The position numbers and the translations under genes were made by a program. This document shows, in pieces, positions 43,745 to 52,144 of a stretch of DNA of 64,000 nt. Position 1 is the stretch's first letter. Each line of letters opens with the position of its first letter. The notes under the pieces are model-generated. The model made no database searches, was not told where the DNA came from, and saw only the letters and a list, made by a program, of their open reading frames with translations. Where the stretch lies: the NCBI GenBank assembly GCA_020847435.1, contig JADLBX010000029.1:1-64000 (forward strand), given 5' to 3'. Source of the DNA: Anaerolineales bacterium (GTDB lineage: Bacteria > Chloroflexota > Anaerolineae > Anaerolineales > Villigracilaceae).

Positions 43745-44287
43745 ATGGAAACTTCCCCACGCACCTATCGTTTTCTCCCCACCGATTTATACACCGCAGG
43801 CTATCGCATTGTGGGCAAGGTCATGGCGGGGACGAGCGGTTTGATGGGCACGATGAACGACCGCACAAAGTCGTATTTGGAAGTTCACGATGCGCGGTTG
43901 GCGCGCATCCACATGCCGACGAAACTGGTGGACCACTTCGAGGTCGTGCGGCTCGTCAAGTTTCAGATCTTTGCCATGTGCACGGCGCGGCGCGAGGATC
44001 TCGGTCCCGCCGCGGTGGTGCGCGGCGGATACTCAAATGTGACCAGCATGCCTTCACGGCTCACTACGCAAGTCTACGAGGTGGAAGGCAAACTCGAGGT
44101 TTCGGGGCGGTTCGATTTTTCAGTATTGATCTCGGATACCACGCGTAATTTCATCCCCATCTTTGATTGTTCGCTAACCGCCATCCTCATCCCCAACCTG
44201 AAAGTGGAAAGCCCGGCAATCCTCTTCAACCGCGAACACATTGACATGATGGCGCAACTGAACCAACGCGCCAAAGAAGATAAGTGA
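43745..44287 (+). CDS. Hypothetical protein (180 aa)
   Basis: The product has an N-terminal METSPRTYRFLPTDLYTAGY, then GTMNDRTKSYLEVHDARLAR and FQIFAMCTARREDLGPAAVV. A later stretch, LEVSGRFDFSVLISDTTRNF, is followed by CSLTAILIPNLKVESPAILF. It looks like a soluble duplicated beta-barrel-like protein. No catalytic motif or signal peptide is seen. It ends the forward gene row just upstream of the tRNA-Glu promoter. Confidence 0.7.
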   Translation: METSPRTYRFLPTDLYTAGYRIVGKVMAGTSGLMGTMNDRTKSYLEVHDARLARIHMPTKLVDHFEVVRLVKFQIFAMCTARREDLGPAAVVRGGYSNVTSMPSRLTTQVYEVEGKLEVSGRFDFSVLISDTTRNFIPIFDCSLTAILIPNLKVESPAILFNREHIDMMAQLNQRAKEDK

Positions 44288-44295
44288 CCAATTGC

Positions 44296-44324
44296 TTGAC
44301 CGTTGCAGGGCAGAATGATAAAAT
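44296..44324 (+). promoter_or_regulatory. tRNA-Glu promoter
   Basis: TTGACC (44296-44301) and TAAAAT (44319-44324) are separated by exactly 17 bases, and the tRNA starts 25 bases further on. This is the best-formed -35/-10 pair in the window. Confidence 0.8.
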
Positions 44325-44349
44325 CCGCCCGCTCTACCAAAGAAAGTTT

Positions 44350-44422
44350 GCCCCCATCGTCTAGTGGACTAGGACGCAGCCCTTTCAAGGCTACGACCGG
44401 GGTTCGAATCCCCGTGGGGGCA
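44350..44422 (+). tRNA. tRNA-Glu (anticodon TTC)
   Basis: A 73-base cloverleaf: acceptor arms GCCCCCA/TGGGGGC, D arm with TAGTGGACTA, anticodon loop CTTTCAA with anticodon TTC, T arm GGGGTTCGAATCCCC, discriminator A. CCA is not encoded. The 3' part is duplicated at 44490-44548. Confidence 0.95.
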
Positions 44423-44461
44423 CAACATGATAAACGCGCCGCAAGGCGTGTTTTTATTTAC
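44403..44461. repeat. Direct repeat copy 1: tRNA-Glu 3' end plus flank
   Basis: ttcgaatccccgtgggggca then caacatgataaacgcgccgc and aaggcgtgttttt recurs 87 bases on, with only about three differences. It joins the tRNA 3' end to a hairpin with a T tract (cgccgcaaggcgtgttttt), a likely terminator. Confidence 0.85.
44431..44455 (+). terminator. tRNA-Glu terminator
   Basis: aacgcgccgcaaggcgtg with a short stem (acgc/gcgt, cgcc/ggcg) followed by five T residues lies about 10 nt after the tRNA. The same element recurs in copy 2 near 44520-44543. Confidence 0.6.
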
Positions 44462-44489
44462 GACCCGCGTCCCCGCAGGGGGGATGTTA

Positions 44490-44548
44490 TTCGAATCCCC
44501 GTGGGGGCACAACATGATGAACGCGCCGCAAGGCGTGTTTTTGTTTAC
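44490..44548. repeat. Direct repeat copy 2: tRNA-Glu 3' fragment
   Basis: It begins within the T arm (ttcgaatccccgtgggggca) and continues through caacatgatgaacgcgccgc and the T tract. It lacks the rest of the tRNA, as expected of an integration scar (att-like) or a tandem duplication. Confidence 0.8.
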
Positions 44549-44685
44549 GGCCGTCGTCCCAATTCCTGAAAACGAAATCCGACCAAGTGATGCTTGATCG
44601 GATTTTTTGTGAAAATTTGTGAAATCCGTGACAAAAAGTTCGAAAGACTAAATTCGGAGTGAGTCATATTTACTCATTGGAAACC

Positions 44686-45801
44686 TCACTCGCCCAAATG
44701 ATATGTGTGGTACGCGTTCTGGCACGGGTTACCCCAGGCGATGTGCATCTCGCGCGCGGTCAGGTCAATCACGAGGGCGCAGATCGTGCTTTCACGGTCC
44801 ATCGGGTCAATGCCAACGATGTTGTGATTGCAGATCGAGTTCGGCAGGTTCACGTGGTCTTTTTGAATCGCCTGCAACGATTTGATCGTATGTGTGGAGC
44901 CCTCGCGCAATAAACGGTTGGCGCGGAAATAACGGACGCGCGACGAGATCAACTCCTCGGGGTCTTTTTCGATCTCCTTCATCGTCGGCGAAAGATAATG
45001 GTTCGTGTGGACCATGTACCCATCTGTGCCGTGCAGAATATCGAAGCGTTTCGCCGAAACCTCCACCGAATACATCTCTCCGCTTTCATGGACGATCAAA
45101 TGATTGTAGCCCGCCGCACGGCGCGAGACGAGCGTCCGCCCGATGGCGCCGGAGATGCGCCGCGAAGCCAGCACCGCGCGCGAAACCACCACGCGCGGGA
45201 TGCCCATCCGCGAATCGTTCGGGTAGACCGAGTCGATCAACTGGGCGATGCCATAGGCGTTGAATCCCACATTGGGTAGCAGTCCGCCATACGTCATGGC
45301 GAGAAACGGCGGTTCTTCCTTCGGTTTGGCAGACACCACGTAGACATCGTTTTCGTCCTCCGGCACCCAATCCTCGTTGTGTGCGGCAAGCACGTGTCCG
45401 TCAGCCGTCCGCTGTTCGTTGACCGCGAAACTCGTACAGCGCGTCAGGTGCAGCGCGTCCATCGTCACGGCTTCCATGGCGTTGAGCGCCATCACATCGT
45501 CGAACGCCACCTCCGCGCCTTCGGCAATGCCACGCATCTCGTCCATATATTGCGGGTAACGCTCCTCCGCGAACGGCAGGTACTTCCGCGCCTGAATCTG
45601 GGCGCCGTCCCAGGTGAGTTCAAGCGTGGAATACGATTGCGCGATCAACGCGCGTGCATTCTCCACGCTGTGTTGCACTTGTTCGCGCCGCGCTTCGCCG
45701 ATCTGCCGCCCCATCTCGCGGTGCGTCCCAGCCACCTCGATCAACGGCGGAGGTTCAGGGTGAATAATTGTGTCGGGGAGTGGAATTTCTCTTAAAGCCA
45801 T
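44686..45801 (-). CDS. C45-family autoproteolytic hydrolase/acyltransferase-like protein
   Basis: The 371-residue product has ALNAMEAVTMDALHLTRCTS, with the likely N-terminal nucleophile Cys122 in RCTSFAV, then DGHVLAAHNEDWVPEDEN, typical of the penicillin acyltransferase-like C45 family. An Arg rather than Gly precedes the Cys, so the processing site is slightly unusual. Later segments are GYNHLIVHESGEMYSVEVSA and VHTNHYLSPTMKE. No signal peptide is seen. It probably cleaves an amide in a peptide or acyl compound. Confidence 0.85.
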   Translation of the reverse strand: MALREIPLPDTIIHPEPPPLIEVAGTHREMGRQIGEARREQVQHSVENARALIAQSYSTLELTWDGAQIQARKYLPFAEERYPQYMDEMRGIAEGAEVAFDDVMALNAMEAVTMDALHLTRCTSFAVNEQRTADGHVLAAHNEDWVPEDENDVYVVSAKPKEEPPFLAMTYGGLLPNVGFNAYGIAQLIDSVYPNDSRMGIPRVVVSRAVLASRRISGAIGRTLVSRRAAGYNHLIVHESGEMYSVEVSAKRFDILHGTDGYMVHTNHYLSPTMKEIEKDPEELISSRVRYFRANRLLREGSTHTIKSLQAIQKDHVNLPNSICNHNIVGIDPMDRESTICALVIDLTAREMHIAWGNPCQNAYHTYHLGE

Positions 45802-45871
45802 ACTTCCTCCAAATAAATCAATCCGCCCCGGATTTTCATCACGGGGCGGGAAAATTATATCATGCAGGATT

Positions 45872-46849
45872 TTACGACTGCGCCGGCGGGGCAGGCGGGG
45901 CGCTCACGATCATTCCGGGGCTTTGAATGGGGCGCGCTCCGAAGCGGGTGACCACCACCGCGCCGATCGCCATCAAACTGACGAAGAACTGCACCAACCC
46001 GCCAATACACGGGATGAAGCCCGCCGCGCCACCGACCAGCACGAGCAGGAACGAACCGAAGCCCGCCGTCAGCATGGGCGACCACGATTGGTTAATCGCT
46101 TTCGTAAACCGATCGCCGATTTCCGAGCCCAGCGCCGCCAGCCCAAAGAGCCAGGCAAACCCCAACAGAAGCGGAGGCACGATCGTCAAGATCAACAGCG
46201 CCGCAACGACGAAGGACAGCAAACCCACCGCGCCCACAATCAGCGGCTGTGAGACGAGGGCAGCGCCGGCGCGTTCCATCTGCGGTTTCCAAAACAGGGC
46301 GAGCAACATCGCAAACCCCGCGGCAATGATCGCCGTAAAAAGGGTTTGGAACATTTGGAAAAACAACCCGAAACCGAAATCGAAATTGGCATTGATGCCC
46401 GACGGGTTGGGGCGATCAGGCAGTTGCCCGTTCGGCAAGTCAACCTTCGGTTGGATATTGTTCACCACCTCGCCTTCGATCACCGCGCCCTCCGCGCGCT
46501 CAAGTTGACCGCCCACGAGAGCAACGTCACCGGCGACCTGCGCGTGTTCACCGAGGCTAACCTGTCCGCCGATGATCGCGATATCGCCATCCACCTTGCC
46601 ATCGCTGTCAACCGTCCCGCCAAACACAACCAGGTTGCCGTTCAATTCAGCGCCCTGCTCCACGAGCACGTTGCCGCCAAAAACAACGAGATCACCGTTG
46701 AACGTCTCGCCGGATTCCAAGGTGCAGTTCCTGCCGTAAACGAGGCCTCCGTCCTGAGGACAGCCGCTTTGCGCCAACGCCGCGCCCGTTGGAACCAGAA
46801 CAAGCGCCAGCGCCGCCAACAAAGTTAACCAAATTTTCCGTAGTTTCAT
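45872..46849 (-). CDS. Bactofilin-like repeat protein with membrane domain
   Basis: The 325-residue product has a signal peptide (LTLLAALALVLVPTGAALAQ). A right-handed beta-helix of bactofilin type follows (GDLVVFGGNVLVEQGAELNG, NLVVFGGTVDSDGKVDGDIA, IIGGQVSLGEHAQVAGDVAL). Four or five C-terminal helices come after it (FTAIIAAGFAMLLALFW, LIVGAVGLLSFVVAALLILT, FGSFLLVLVGGAAGFIPCIG). The gene starts 3 bases after the anti-sigma gene ends, so it belongs to the sigma/anti-sigma operon. It could be an envelope sensor or effector. Confidence 0.8.
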   Translation of the reverse strand: MKLRKIWLTLLAALALVLVPTGAALAQSGCPQDGGLVYGRNCTLESGETFNGDLVVFGGNVLVEQGAELNGNLVVFGGTVDSDGKVDGDIAIIGGQVSLGEHAQVAGDVALVGGQLERAEGAVIEGEVVNNIQPKVDLPNGQLPDRPNPSGINANFDFGFGLFFQMFQTLFTAIIAAGFAMLLALFWKPQMERAGAALVSQPLIVGAVGLLSFVVAALLILTIVPPLLLGFAWLFGLAALGSEIGDRFTKAINQSWSPMLTAGFGSFLLVLVGGAAGFIPCIGGLVQFFVSLMAIGAVVVTRFGARPIQSPGMIVSAPPAPPAQS

Positions 46850-46852
46850 ACA

Positions 46853-47383
46853 TCAGACTCCTTGCGGAACCCCTCGTTGGGAGAACCGCCAAATCGAAAT
46901 AGACCAGAACAAACTAACGCCTGCTGCGCCGGAGACCAGCACCAACCACGCGAACGGCGGCAGTAAACGCGTCAACACATCGAGGATGACCGCGCCCGCC
47001 TGCACCGACGCAATCAACGTTGTCAGCAGGAACATCCCCCACTCCACCAACGCTGAAATCCACCCCGCTGGTGACGCAAAGAAACCCGCGAAATACGGCG
47101 AAGCCGCCCAGATCAACAGCGCCGAACCAGCCAGCGCGAAAAAAATCAACCCAAACAATTTGCGCTTGCGCTCTTCCGCTTTTCGAGCCGCCAACCGGGC
47201 TTCAAAACGAGATAAAAAACCGCTCGCCGGCGCCGCCAGCCGCAGATCGCGCAACACCTTGTCGGTCTTCATCAGCGCGGCGCAATACGCGCATGTGCGC
47301 ACATGCGCGTCAAGTTCGCGCTTCTGCTCGCGGGTAATGGTTGTGTTATTCAGTAACCACTCTTCAAAAGGCTGGTGATTCAT
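46853..47383 (-). CDS. Anti-sigma factor with zinc-finger domain
   Basis: The 176-residue product starts MNHQPFEEWLLNNTTITREQ and has HVRTCAYCAAL, the HxxxCxxC zinc anti-sigma motif. Two membrane helices follow (LIFFALAGSALLIWAASPYF, FAWLVLVSGAAGVSLFWSIS). It overlaps the ECF sigma gene by 20 bases and is followed after 3 bases by the bactofilin-like gene. It would hold the sigma factor at the membrane until an envelope signal arrives. Confidence 0.85.
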   Translation of the reverse strand: MNHQPFEEWLLNNTTITREQKRELDAHVRTCAYCAALMKTDKVLRDLRLAAPASGFLSRFEARLAARKAEERKRKLFGLIFFALAGSALLIWAASPYFAGFFASPAGWISALVEWGMFLLTTLIASVQAGAVILDVLTRLLPPFAWLVLVSGAAGVSLFWSISIWRFSQRGVPQGV

Positions 47384-47969
47384 GGCGTCTCCTTTCGGTT
47401 CCGACGCGGGGGGACTCGTCCTCCCCCCACATACCTGCCAGCGCCCGGCGCGAGCGGTGCAAACGGCTCTTCACCGCGCTGACGGTCAACTTCAACGATT
47501 CCGCGATCTCAACTTCCGAATAATCGTACCAATAGCGCATGATGACCGCCGCGCGATCGGTCTCGTCGAGATCTTTCAAGAGGCGGTGGAGGCGGTCGCG
47601 GTCGGCGCGTTTTGCCGATTCAACCTCGGGGTCGGGCGAAGCGGGGTCCGCAATCTCGAAGACCGCGCCGTCCTCGCGTTCCTCATCCATCGAAAAAACC
47701 GACAACTTCCGCCGCCGCAGGCGGTCAATGCAATAATGCGCCGCAATCGAGAGCAACCATGTGACAAACAAACGGCTCTGGTCGTAGCGGTGCAAATTCT
47801 GATAGGCGCGCAGGAACGTTTCCTGTGCGGCATCCTCCGCCGATTCCGGCTCGCCCAACATGCGATAACACAAGTTATACACATGGGTCTGATGTTCCTC
47901 AACCAGCCGGGTAAACGCCTCGTCACTGCCTTGTTGAGCCTGGATCACCCAGGCAAGTTCATCGGTCAC
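47364..47969 (-). CDS. ECF RNA polymerase sigma factor
   Basis: I take GTG 47969 (VTDELAWVIQAQQGSDEAFT), which has GAGGAG about 5 nt upstream; the ATG at 48017 is less well placed. The 201-residue product shows region 2 (LVEEHQTHVYNLCYRMLGEP, SAEDAAQETFLRAYQNLHRY, FVTWLLSIAAHYCIDRLRRR) and region 4 (LDETDRAAVIMRYWYDYSEV, EIAESLKLTVSAVKSRLHRS). It should direct its own operon and envelope genes, held in check by the anti-sigma factor next to it. Confidence 0.92.
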   Translation of the reverse strand: MTDELAWVIQAQQGSDEAFTRLVEEHQTHVYNLCYRMLGEPESAEDAAQETFLRAYQNLHRYDQSRLFVTWLLSIAAHYCIDRLRRRKLSVFSMDEEREDGAVFEIADPASPDPEVESAKRADRDRLHRLLKDLDETDRAAVIMRYWYDYSEVEIAESLKLTVSAVKSRLHRSRRALAGMWGEDESPRVGTERRRHESPAF

Positions 47970-48131
47970 CTGCGCTCCTCGCACTAACCATACGCCCAAG
48001 CGGACAAAAAGTTGCAACTCAAACCAGACGCGATCGCCCCCGCTTCCCCTCCGACGGGGAAACTGTCTCGCCCTTCGGGAATTTTTCGCGCGCTCTTCCG
48101 CCTTCGACAGTATACCCGCCCTTCAAAAAAA

Positions 48132-48151
48132 AGCCCCCGGTGGCGGGGGCT
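48132..48151 (-). terminator. Terminator of the Wzz/tyrosine kinase gene
   Basis: agcccccg, a 4-nt loop and cgggggct, followed on the minus strand by eight T residues (48124-48131 as A on plus), lie 11 nt past the stop at 48163. Confidence 0.9.
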
Positions 48152-48162
48152 GATATTTGGAG

Positions 48163-49899
48163 CTATTTCTTGGATGGTTTGCGGAACCGGTTGAACAGGG
48201 ACTTCCGCTGTTCCTGGAACCGATCAAAAGCGGTCTCGAGCGAGTCTTTCACATCGGGCGGCACTTCGCCGCGCTCGAAAAACGCCATCAGTTTCTTCGA
48301 ACCGGAGTCGGGCTCGTCCACCGCCGGCTTGCTCGAGACATAATCGTTGTAATGCTGGGGGGCATACATCGAAAGATATTCGGTATCGCCATAGCTCTTG
48401 GCGCTGACGTCGGAAACCTTGTTGAACACAATGCCGATGATTCTGGCGCCGGCGCGGTTCAACTGTTCCTTGATGACCTTTGCCTGGTCGTCTTTCGTCA
48501 CTCCGGGCTCCAGGACGAGGATGACGCCGTCTACCTTCGATGCCAAATTGTACGAGTCGGAAATTACCAGCGGCGGGGCATCCACAACGATCGTATCGTA
48601 GTCTTCGCGCATATCGTTCAAGATGGCGGCGATCCGTTTTGAGCCCACCACCTCGGTGACGCTCGGCGGAATATTGCCGGCGGCGACCACGTCAATCCCT
48701 TTGCCTTTAACCGAGCGCACCACCTGCTTCACGCTGACTTTGCTGTGAATGATATCGGCCAGCCCGGGGTTTTGTGAAATCTTGAGAGCGGTGTGAACGG
48801 CAGGGCGGCGCAAGTCGGCGTCAACGATGGCAACTCGCTGTTCGCTCGCGGCAATGGTCAACGCCAGGTTTACCGCGATCGTGGTCTTGCCGTTGCCCTG
48901 TGTGGGGCTGGTCACCAAAATCGTCCGCGCAGAATTGTAGGCTTGGAAGAATTCAAGGTTGGAATGAAGCAACCGGAAACTTTCGGCGACCAGCGAGTTC
49001 GGGTGACTCACAACATAGGTGGCATTGTTCCCGTTCTCCGAAATGCTGGCAAGATAGCCGATCACCGGCAGGTTGAAAATACGCTCCACATCTGCGGTGG
49101 TCTTGATGGTGCGATCCATAAATTCAAGCAGGTACGCGGCGCCCCCCGCCAAGACCAAACCGACAAACGCGGCAAGACCGATGATCAAGAATTTGTTCGT
49201 GCCGGAAGATTTGGTAGGCAGGTTGGCTGGCTCGACCACCCGGAGTGTGTTCAATGCGCCTTGTTGGGTGTTAGCCAGAAAGGTGGCATAATTTCCGCGC
49301 AGATCGACCAGTCGTTCTGTCAGATTCCTAATATCCTCTTCCGTCTTTGAAATTTGGCTGGTGCTATTCATCACGACCAGCGATTTTTGCAGTTCTTCGA
49401 TCTGTTTTACGGTATCCTGAATCTGTAACTCAAGGCTCGAGAGTTGCTCAGTGATAAATTCCTGCCGTATCCCCGTTTCGGATTGATTCACCGCCGGGCT
49501 TTGCAGGATCATCTGGTTGGCAAGTTCGCTGGCGATGATCTGCGCGCGCCGGGGGTCCGTATCAGTGACCAGGATCTCGATCAGTTGGGTGTTGGTAACG
49601 ACCCGCGCGTCATAAGGAGGCAGCCAGTCGATACCCAACGCCTCCATCGTCGCATTCTGGATCGGCTCACGTTTTGCCATGTCTGCATAAATCGTTGCAA
49701 GCGTTTGGGCAATTTGTATCTGACCAAAATCTGGATTTGGGTTTAAAAATGTACTACCCGTCATCAACGTGGTGCGAGAGACATATTCGGCAGGCTGGAA
49801 GATGGCGGAAATGGAACTTGAGACAACTGCCAATGCAACTGTCACCGCAATTAAACGCCACCACTTATATAGAGGCTTTAAGTAGGAGTTTAGATCCAT
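48163..49899 (-). CDS. Wzz-type chain-length regulator fused to tyrosine autokinase
   Basis: The 578-residue product has a Wzz domain with an N-terminal helix (LIAVTVALAVVSSSISAIF), a coiled coil (QLSSLELQIQDTVKQIEELQ) and a second helix near FLIIGLAAFVGLVLAGGAAY. A BY-kinase domain follows: Walker A in TSPTQGNGKTTIAVNLA, A' in AIVDADLRRPAVH, and B in DTIVVDAPPLVISD. A Tyr cluster (EYLSMYAPQHYNDYVS) near the end can serve as autophosphorylation sites. It controls polysaccharide polymer length and export, which suits the gene cluster to its right. Confidence 0.93.
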   Translation of the reverse strand: MDLNSYLKPLYKWWRLIAVTVALAVVSSSISAIFQPAEYVSRTTLMTGSTFLNPNPDFGQIQIAQTLATIYADMAKREPIQNATMEALGIDWLPPYDARVVTNTQLIEILVTDTDPRRAQIIASELANQMILQSPAVNQSETGIRQEFITEQLSSLELQIQDTVKQIEELQKSLVVMNSTSQISKTEEDIRNLTERLVDLRGNYATFLANTQQGALNTLRVVEPANLPTKSSGTNKFLIIGLAAFVGLVLAGGAAYLLEFMDRTIKTTADVERIFNLPVIGYLASISENGNNATYVVSHPNSLVAESFRLLHSNLEFFQAYNSARTILVTSPTQGNGKTTIAVNLALTIAASEQRVAIVDADLRRPAVHTALKISQNPGLADIIHSKVSVKQVVRSVKGKGIDVVAAGNIPPSVTEVVGSKRIAAILNDMREDYDTIVVDAPPLVISDSYNLASKVDGVILVLEPGVTKDDQAKVIKEQLNRAGARIIGIVFNKVSDVSAKSYGDTEYLSMYAPQHYNDYVSSKPAVDEPDSGSKKLMAFFERGEVPPDVKDSLETAFDRFQEQRKSLFNRFRKPSKK

Positions 49900-50087
49900 G
49901 GATTTATTTTATCCCGAAATGATGATAAATGACTGATGCAAAATAAGCATTGCAAGGTAATATCAGATGCATCTTGTCTGATCAGCCTGCATGACGGGTC
50001 GGTTCGATAAAAGTTACTGCTGGGCAGAGGAAAGTAAACGGCGAACATGCCACTACACGCAGATTGCGCTAAGCGCTTTCGGTTGTT

Positions 50088-51305
50088 TCATTGATCGAGT
50101 TTCGTATTTTTCGCCACGCGATAAATGGAAACCAAATCAGCCGTTAGATGATCCCAATCGTGATACTGCCGAACGTACGCATTCCCCGCATTGCCAACTT
50201 CCCGTTGCAAAGACGGACTTTCGATCAACCGTAAAACCGCATCTGCAAATTCCTGGGGAGAGTCCCCGATCAAGGCATCCTCTCCCACAGTTCCGCGCAG
50301 GCTTGAAAATGCCGCCGAGGTCGTCACGACCGGGGTTCCGCCTGCCATCGCTTCAAGAATTTTATTCTGGATGCCGGCGCCGTAGACCAGCGGAACCGCG
50401 GCGACAGTTGCTGCCCACAGATACCGCCGGATATCGTCCACCGTCCCGGTCACCTCCACACGGGGGTCTTGCGCCAATTCCCTGACCATACGCGGCGGGT
50501 CTTTGCCCACAATAATGAGTTTCGCCGAGGGGCGTTTTGCCCAAACCTTCGGCATGATCTCCCGGACAAGATAGTCTGCCATGGATATATTAGCGTGGTA
50601 GCTCATCTTGCCGCTGAACACGATCGTTTCAGCCTCTCTGGGCTGGTCCGCTCTCCGTCGGAAATAATCCAAGTCCGCGCCGTTCGGCAGGATCGAAATG
50701 GACGCCGACCTTTCCTCCTCGGACGTCAATTGCATCAACGCCTTCTTATCGTTAGGCGATGTGATCAAGACGTGATCGAATAGAGTAGCCAACTCCCCCT
50801 CCGCTCTCCGCGTACGATTCAACTCCAAACCAGACATGAGTTTTCCCGCCAGGCTTCGGCTTCGTCCGCGCGACTGTGCGAACAAGTGACTGATACAGTC
50901 CACACTATCCCAGACGATCGGCAACTCCGGGAAAGTGGACTTTATCACTCTGCCATACTTTGAGCCGCGCAGATGTTCCACATGGACCAACTCGAAGGGC
51001 ATGCGCCGATGCTCGCGCGCAAAATCGGCTTGCAGGCGTGAATTCCAACTGTAAACAGACTGAAGCGGGATCTTGGTCGGCAATGCCAACGCACAATTCA
51101 ACAACGACCTCCAAACCGGCTGGTTGCGGACAAACATCCCTGATAAGTTCGGCTTTAGGGCGTGAAGATCAAGCGCATCCTGCTCGGAAGTTGCAACGGT
51201 AAACAAGGTGACTTCAACCCCCTGCTTAGACAGTTGGTTGAGCAGGTTATACGACCTGACGCGAATTAGGCTTGGGATATACGGGACAATTAATGCAATA
51301 CGCAT
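50088..51305 (-). CDS. Glycosyltransferase family 4
   Basis: The 405-residue product starts MRIALIVPYIPSLIRVRSYN and has the GT-B fold: ETIVFSGKMSYHANISMADY, AKLIIVGKDPPRMVRELAQD and the donor-binding segment GAGIQNKILEAMAGGTPVVT. DALIGDSPQEFADAVLRLIE follows. It would add a sugar to the extracellular polysaccharide repeat unit in the cytoplasm. Its paralog is at 62340. It is 33 bases downstream of the GT2 gene. Confidence 0.92.
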   Translation of the reverse strand: MRIALIVPYIPSLIRVRSYNLLNQLSKQGVEVTLFTVATSEQDALDLHALKPNLSGMFVRNQPVWRSLLNCALALPTKIPLQSVYSWNSRLQADFAREHRRMPFELVHVEHLRGSKYGRVIKSTFPELPIVWDSVDCISHLFAQSRGRSRSLAGKLMSGLELNRTRRAEGELATLFDHVLITSPNDKKALMQLTSEEERSASISILPNGADLDYFRRRADQPREAETIVFSGKMSYHANISMADYLVREIMPKVWAKRPSAKLIIVGKDPPRMVRELAQDPRVEVTGTVDDIRRYLWAATVAAVPLVYGAGIQNKILEAMAGGTPVVTTSAAFSSLRGTVGEDALIGDSPQEFADAVLRLIESPSLQREVGNAGNAYVRQYHDWDHLTADLVSIYRVAKNTKLDQ

Positions 51306-51338
51306 GGTTTTGGCTGATTAGCAATCGTGAAGTGAGGA

Positions 51339-52115
51339 CTAATTCTTCGGTTCAACAAACAACGAGCAGATATGTAGACGATGAAGTAACAATCGGGCTT
51401 GAAAGCGAAGATGAGATTTAATCGTTTGCAATAATCGCGCCTTAGAAACGCCAAACACTCTGCGATGAAGCGCCGCCGGGTACTCGACCACGGTATATCC
51501 CTTCAGCATTGCCTTGACCATCAACTCGGTACCCGCCAGATAATCGTCCGCTTCGAACTGTATCTGCTCAATCACCCTACGACGATAACCTCGGAACAAA
51601 GCCGTATAGGTAAAAATTTTCCAATCAAGCAAAATCCGATAAAGAAGAGACGAGCCTCGACTCAAAAATATGCGATACGCCGGCACGCCAACCACATCGC
51701 CCTCGGGGTGATAGGGAGAAGCGGTGACAAGGTCTACTCCATCATTCAAGCAGGCAAGCAGCGCCGGAATGGTCGAGAATTTATACGTGCCGTCGCTATC
51801 GGTGGTCACGATTAGCTCGCCGGTGGACGCCTTGAATCCTGTACGAATCGCCGCGCCGAGACCGCGATTCATTTCATGCCTTTCGAACTTTAGAGTTAGG
51901 TTGGCGCTCGCCCGGCTGGCAAAAGCGGACTTCAGAACATCAAATGTGGAGTCCTTACTTCCATCGTCTACAAATACAACCTCCACGCATTGAATGATCG
52001 CGTCGTTGAAAAGGGACGAGCCGACTAATCCCTCCGCGACCGGGAAAAACTCCGCTTCAAGCTTCTGGATATTATCAACTTCGTTATAACAGGGTACGAT
52101 AATAGAAATCTTCAT
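51339..52115 (-). CDS. Glycosyltransferase family 2
   Basis: The 258-residue product starts MKISIIVPCYNEVDNIQKLE and has VEVVFVDDGSKDSTFDVLKS, ELIVTTDSDGTYKFSTIPAL (DxD-type motif) and TELMVKAMLKGYTVVEYPAA. This resembles dolichol/undecaprenyl-phosphate sugar synthases without a C-terminal membrane domain. It may charge the lipid carrier with a sugar used by the GT-C enzymes nearby. Downstream of the Tat-exported protein by 29 bases. Confidence 0.9.
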   Translation of the reverse strand: MKISIIVPCYNEVDNIQKLEAEFFPVAEGLVGSSLFNDAIIQCVEVVFVDDGSKDSTFDVLKSAFASRASANLTLKFERHEMNRGLGAAIRTGFKASTGELIVTTDSDGTYKFSTIPALLACLNDGVDLVTASPYHPEGDVVGVPAYRIFLSRGSSLLYRILLDWKIFTYTALFRGYRRRVIEQIQFEADDYLAGTELMVKAMLKGYTVVEYPAALHRRVFGVSKARLLQTIKSHLRFQARLLLHRLHICSLFVEPKN

Positions 52116-52144
52116 TTTGACCTATGCATAATCCCACAACAAAA

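Noticed and set aside
44303..44569. 88-residue frame over the tRNA-Glu
   Set aside because: It is made of the tRNA and its downstream duplicate; the repeated peptide merely reflects the direct repeat.
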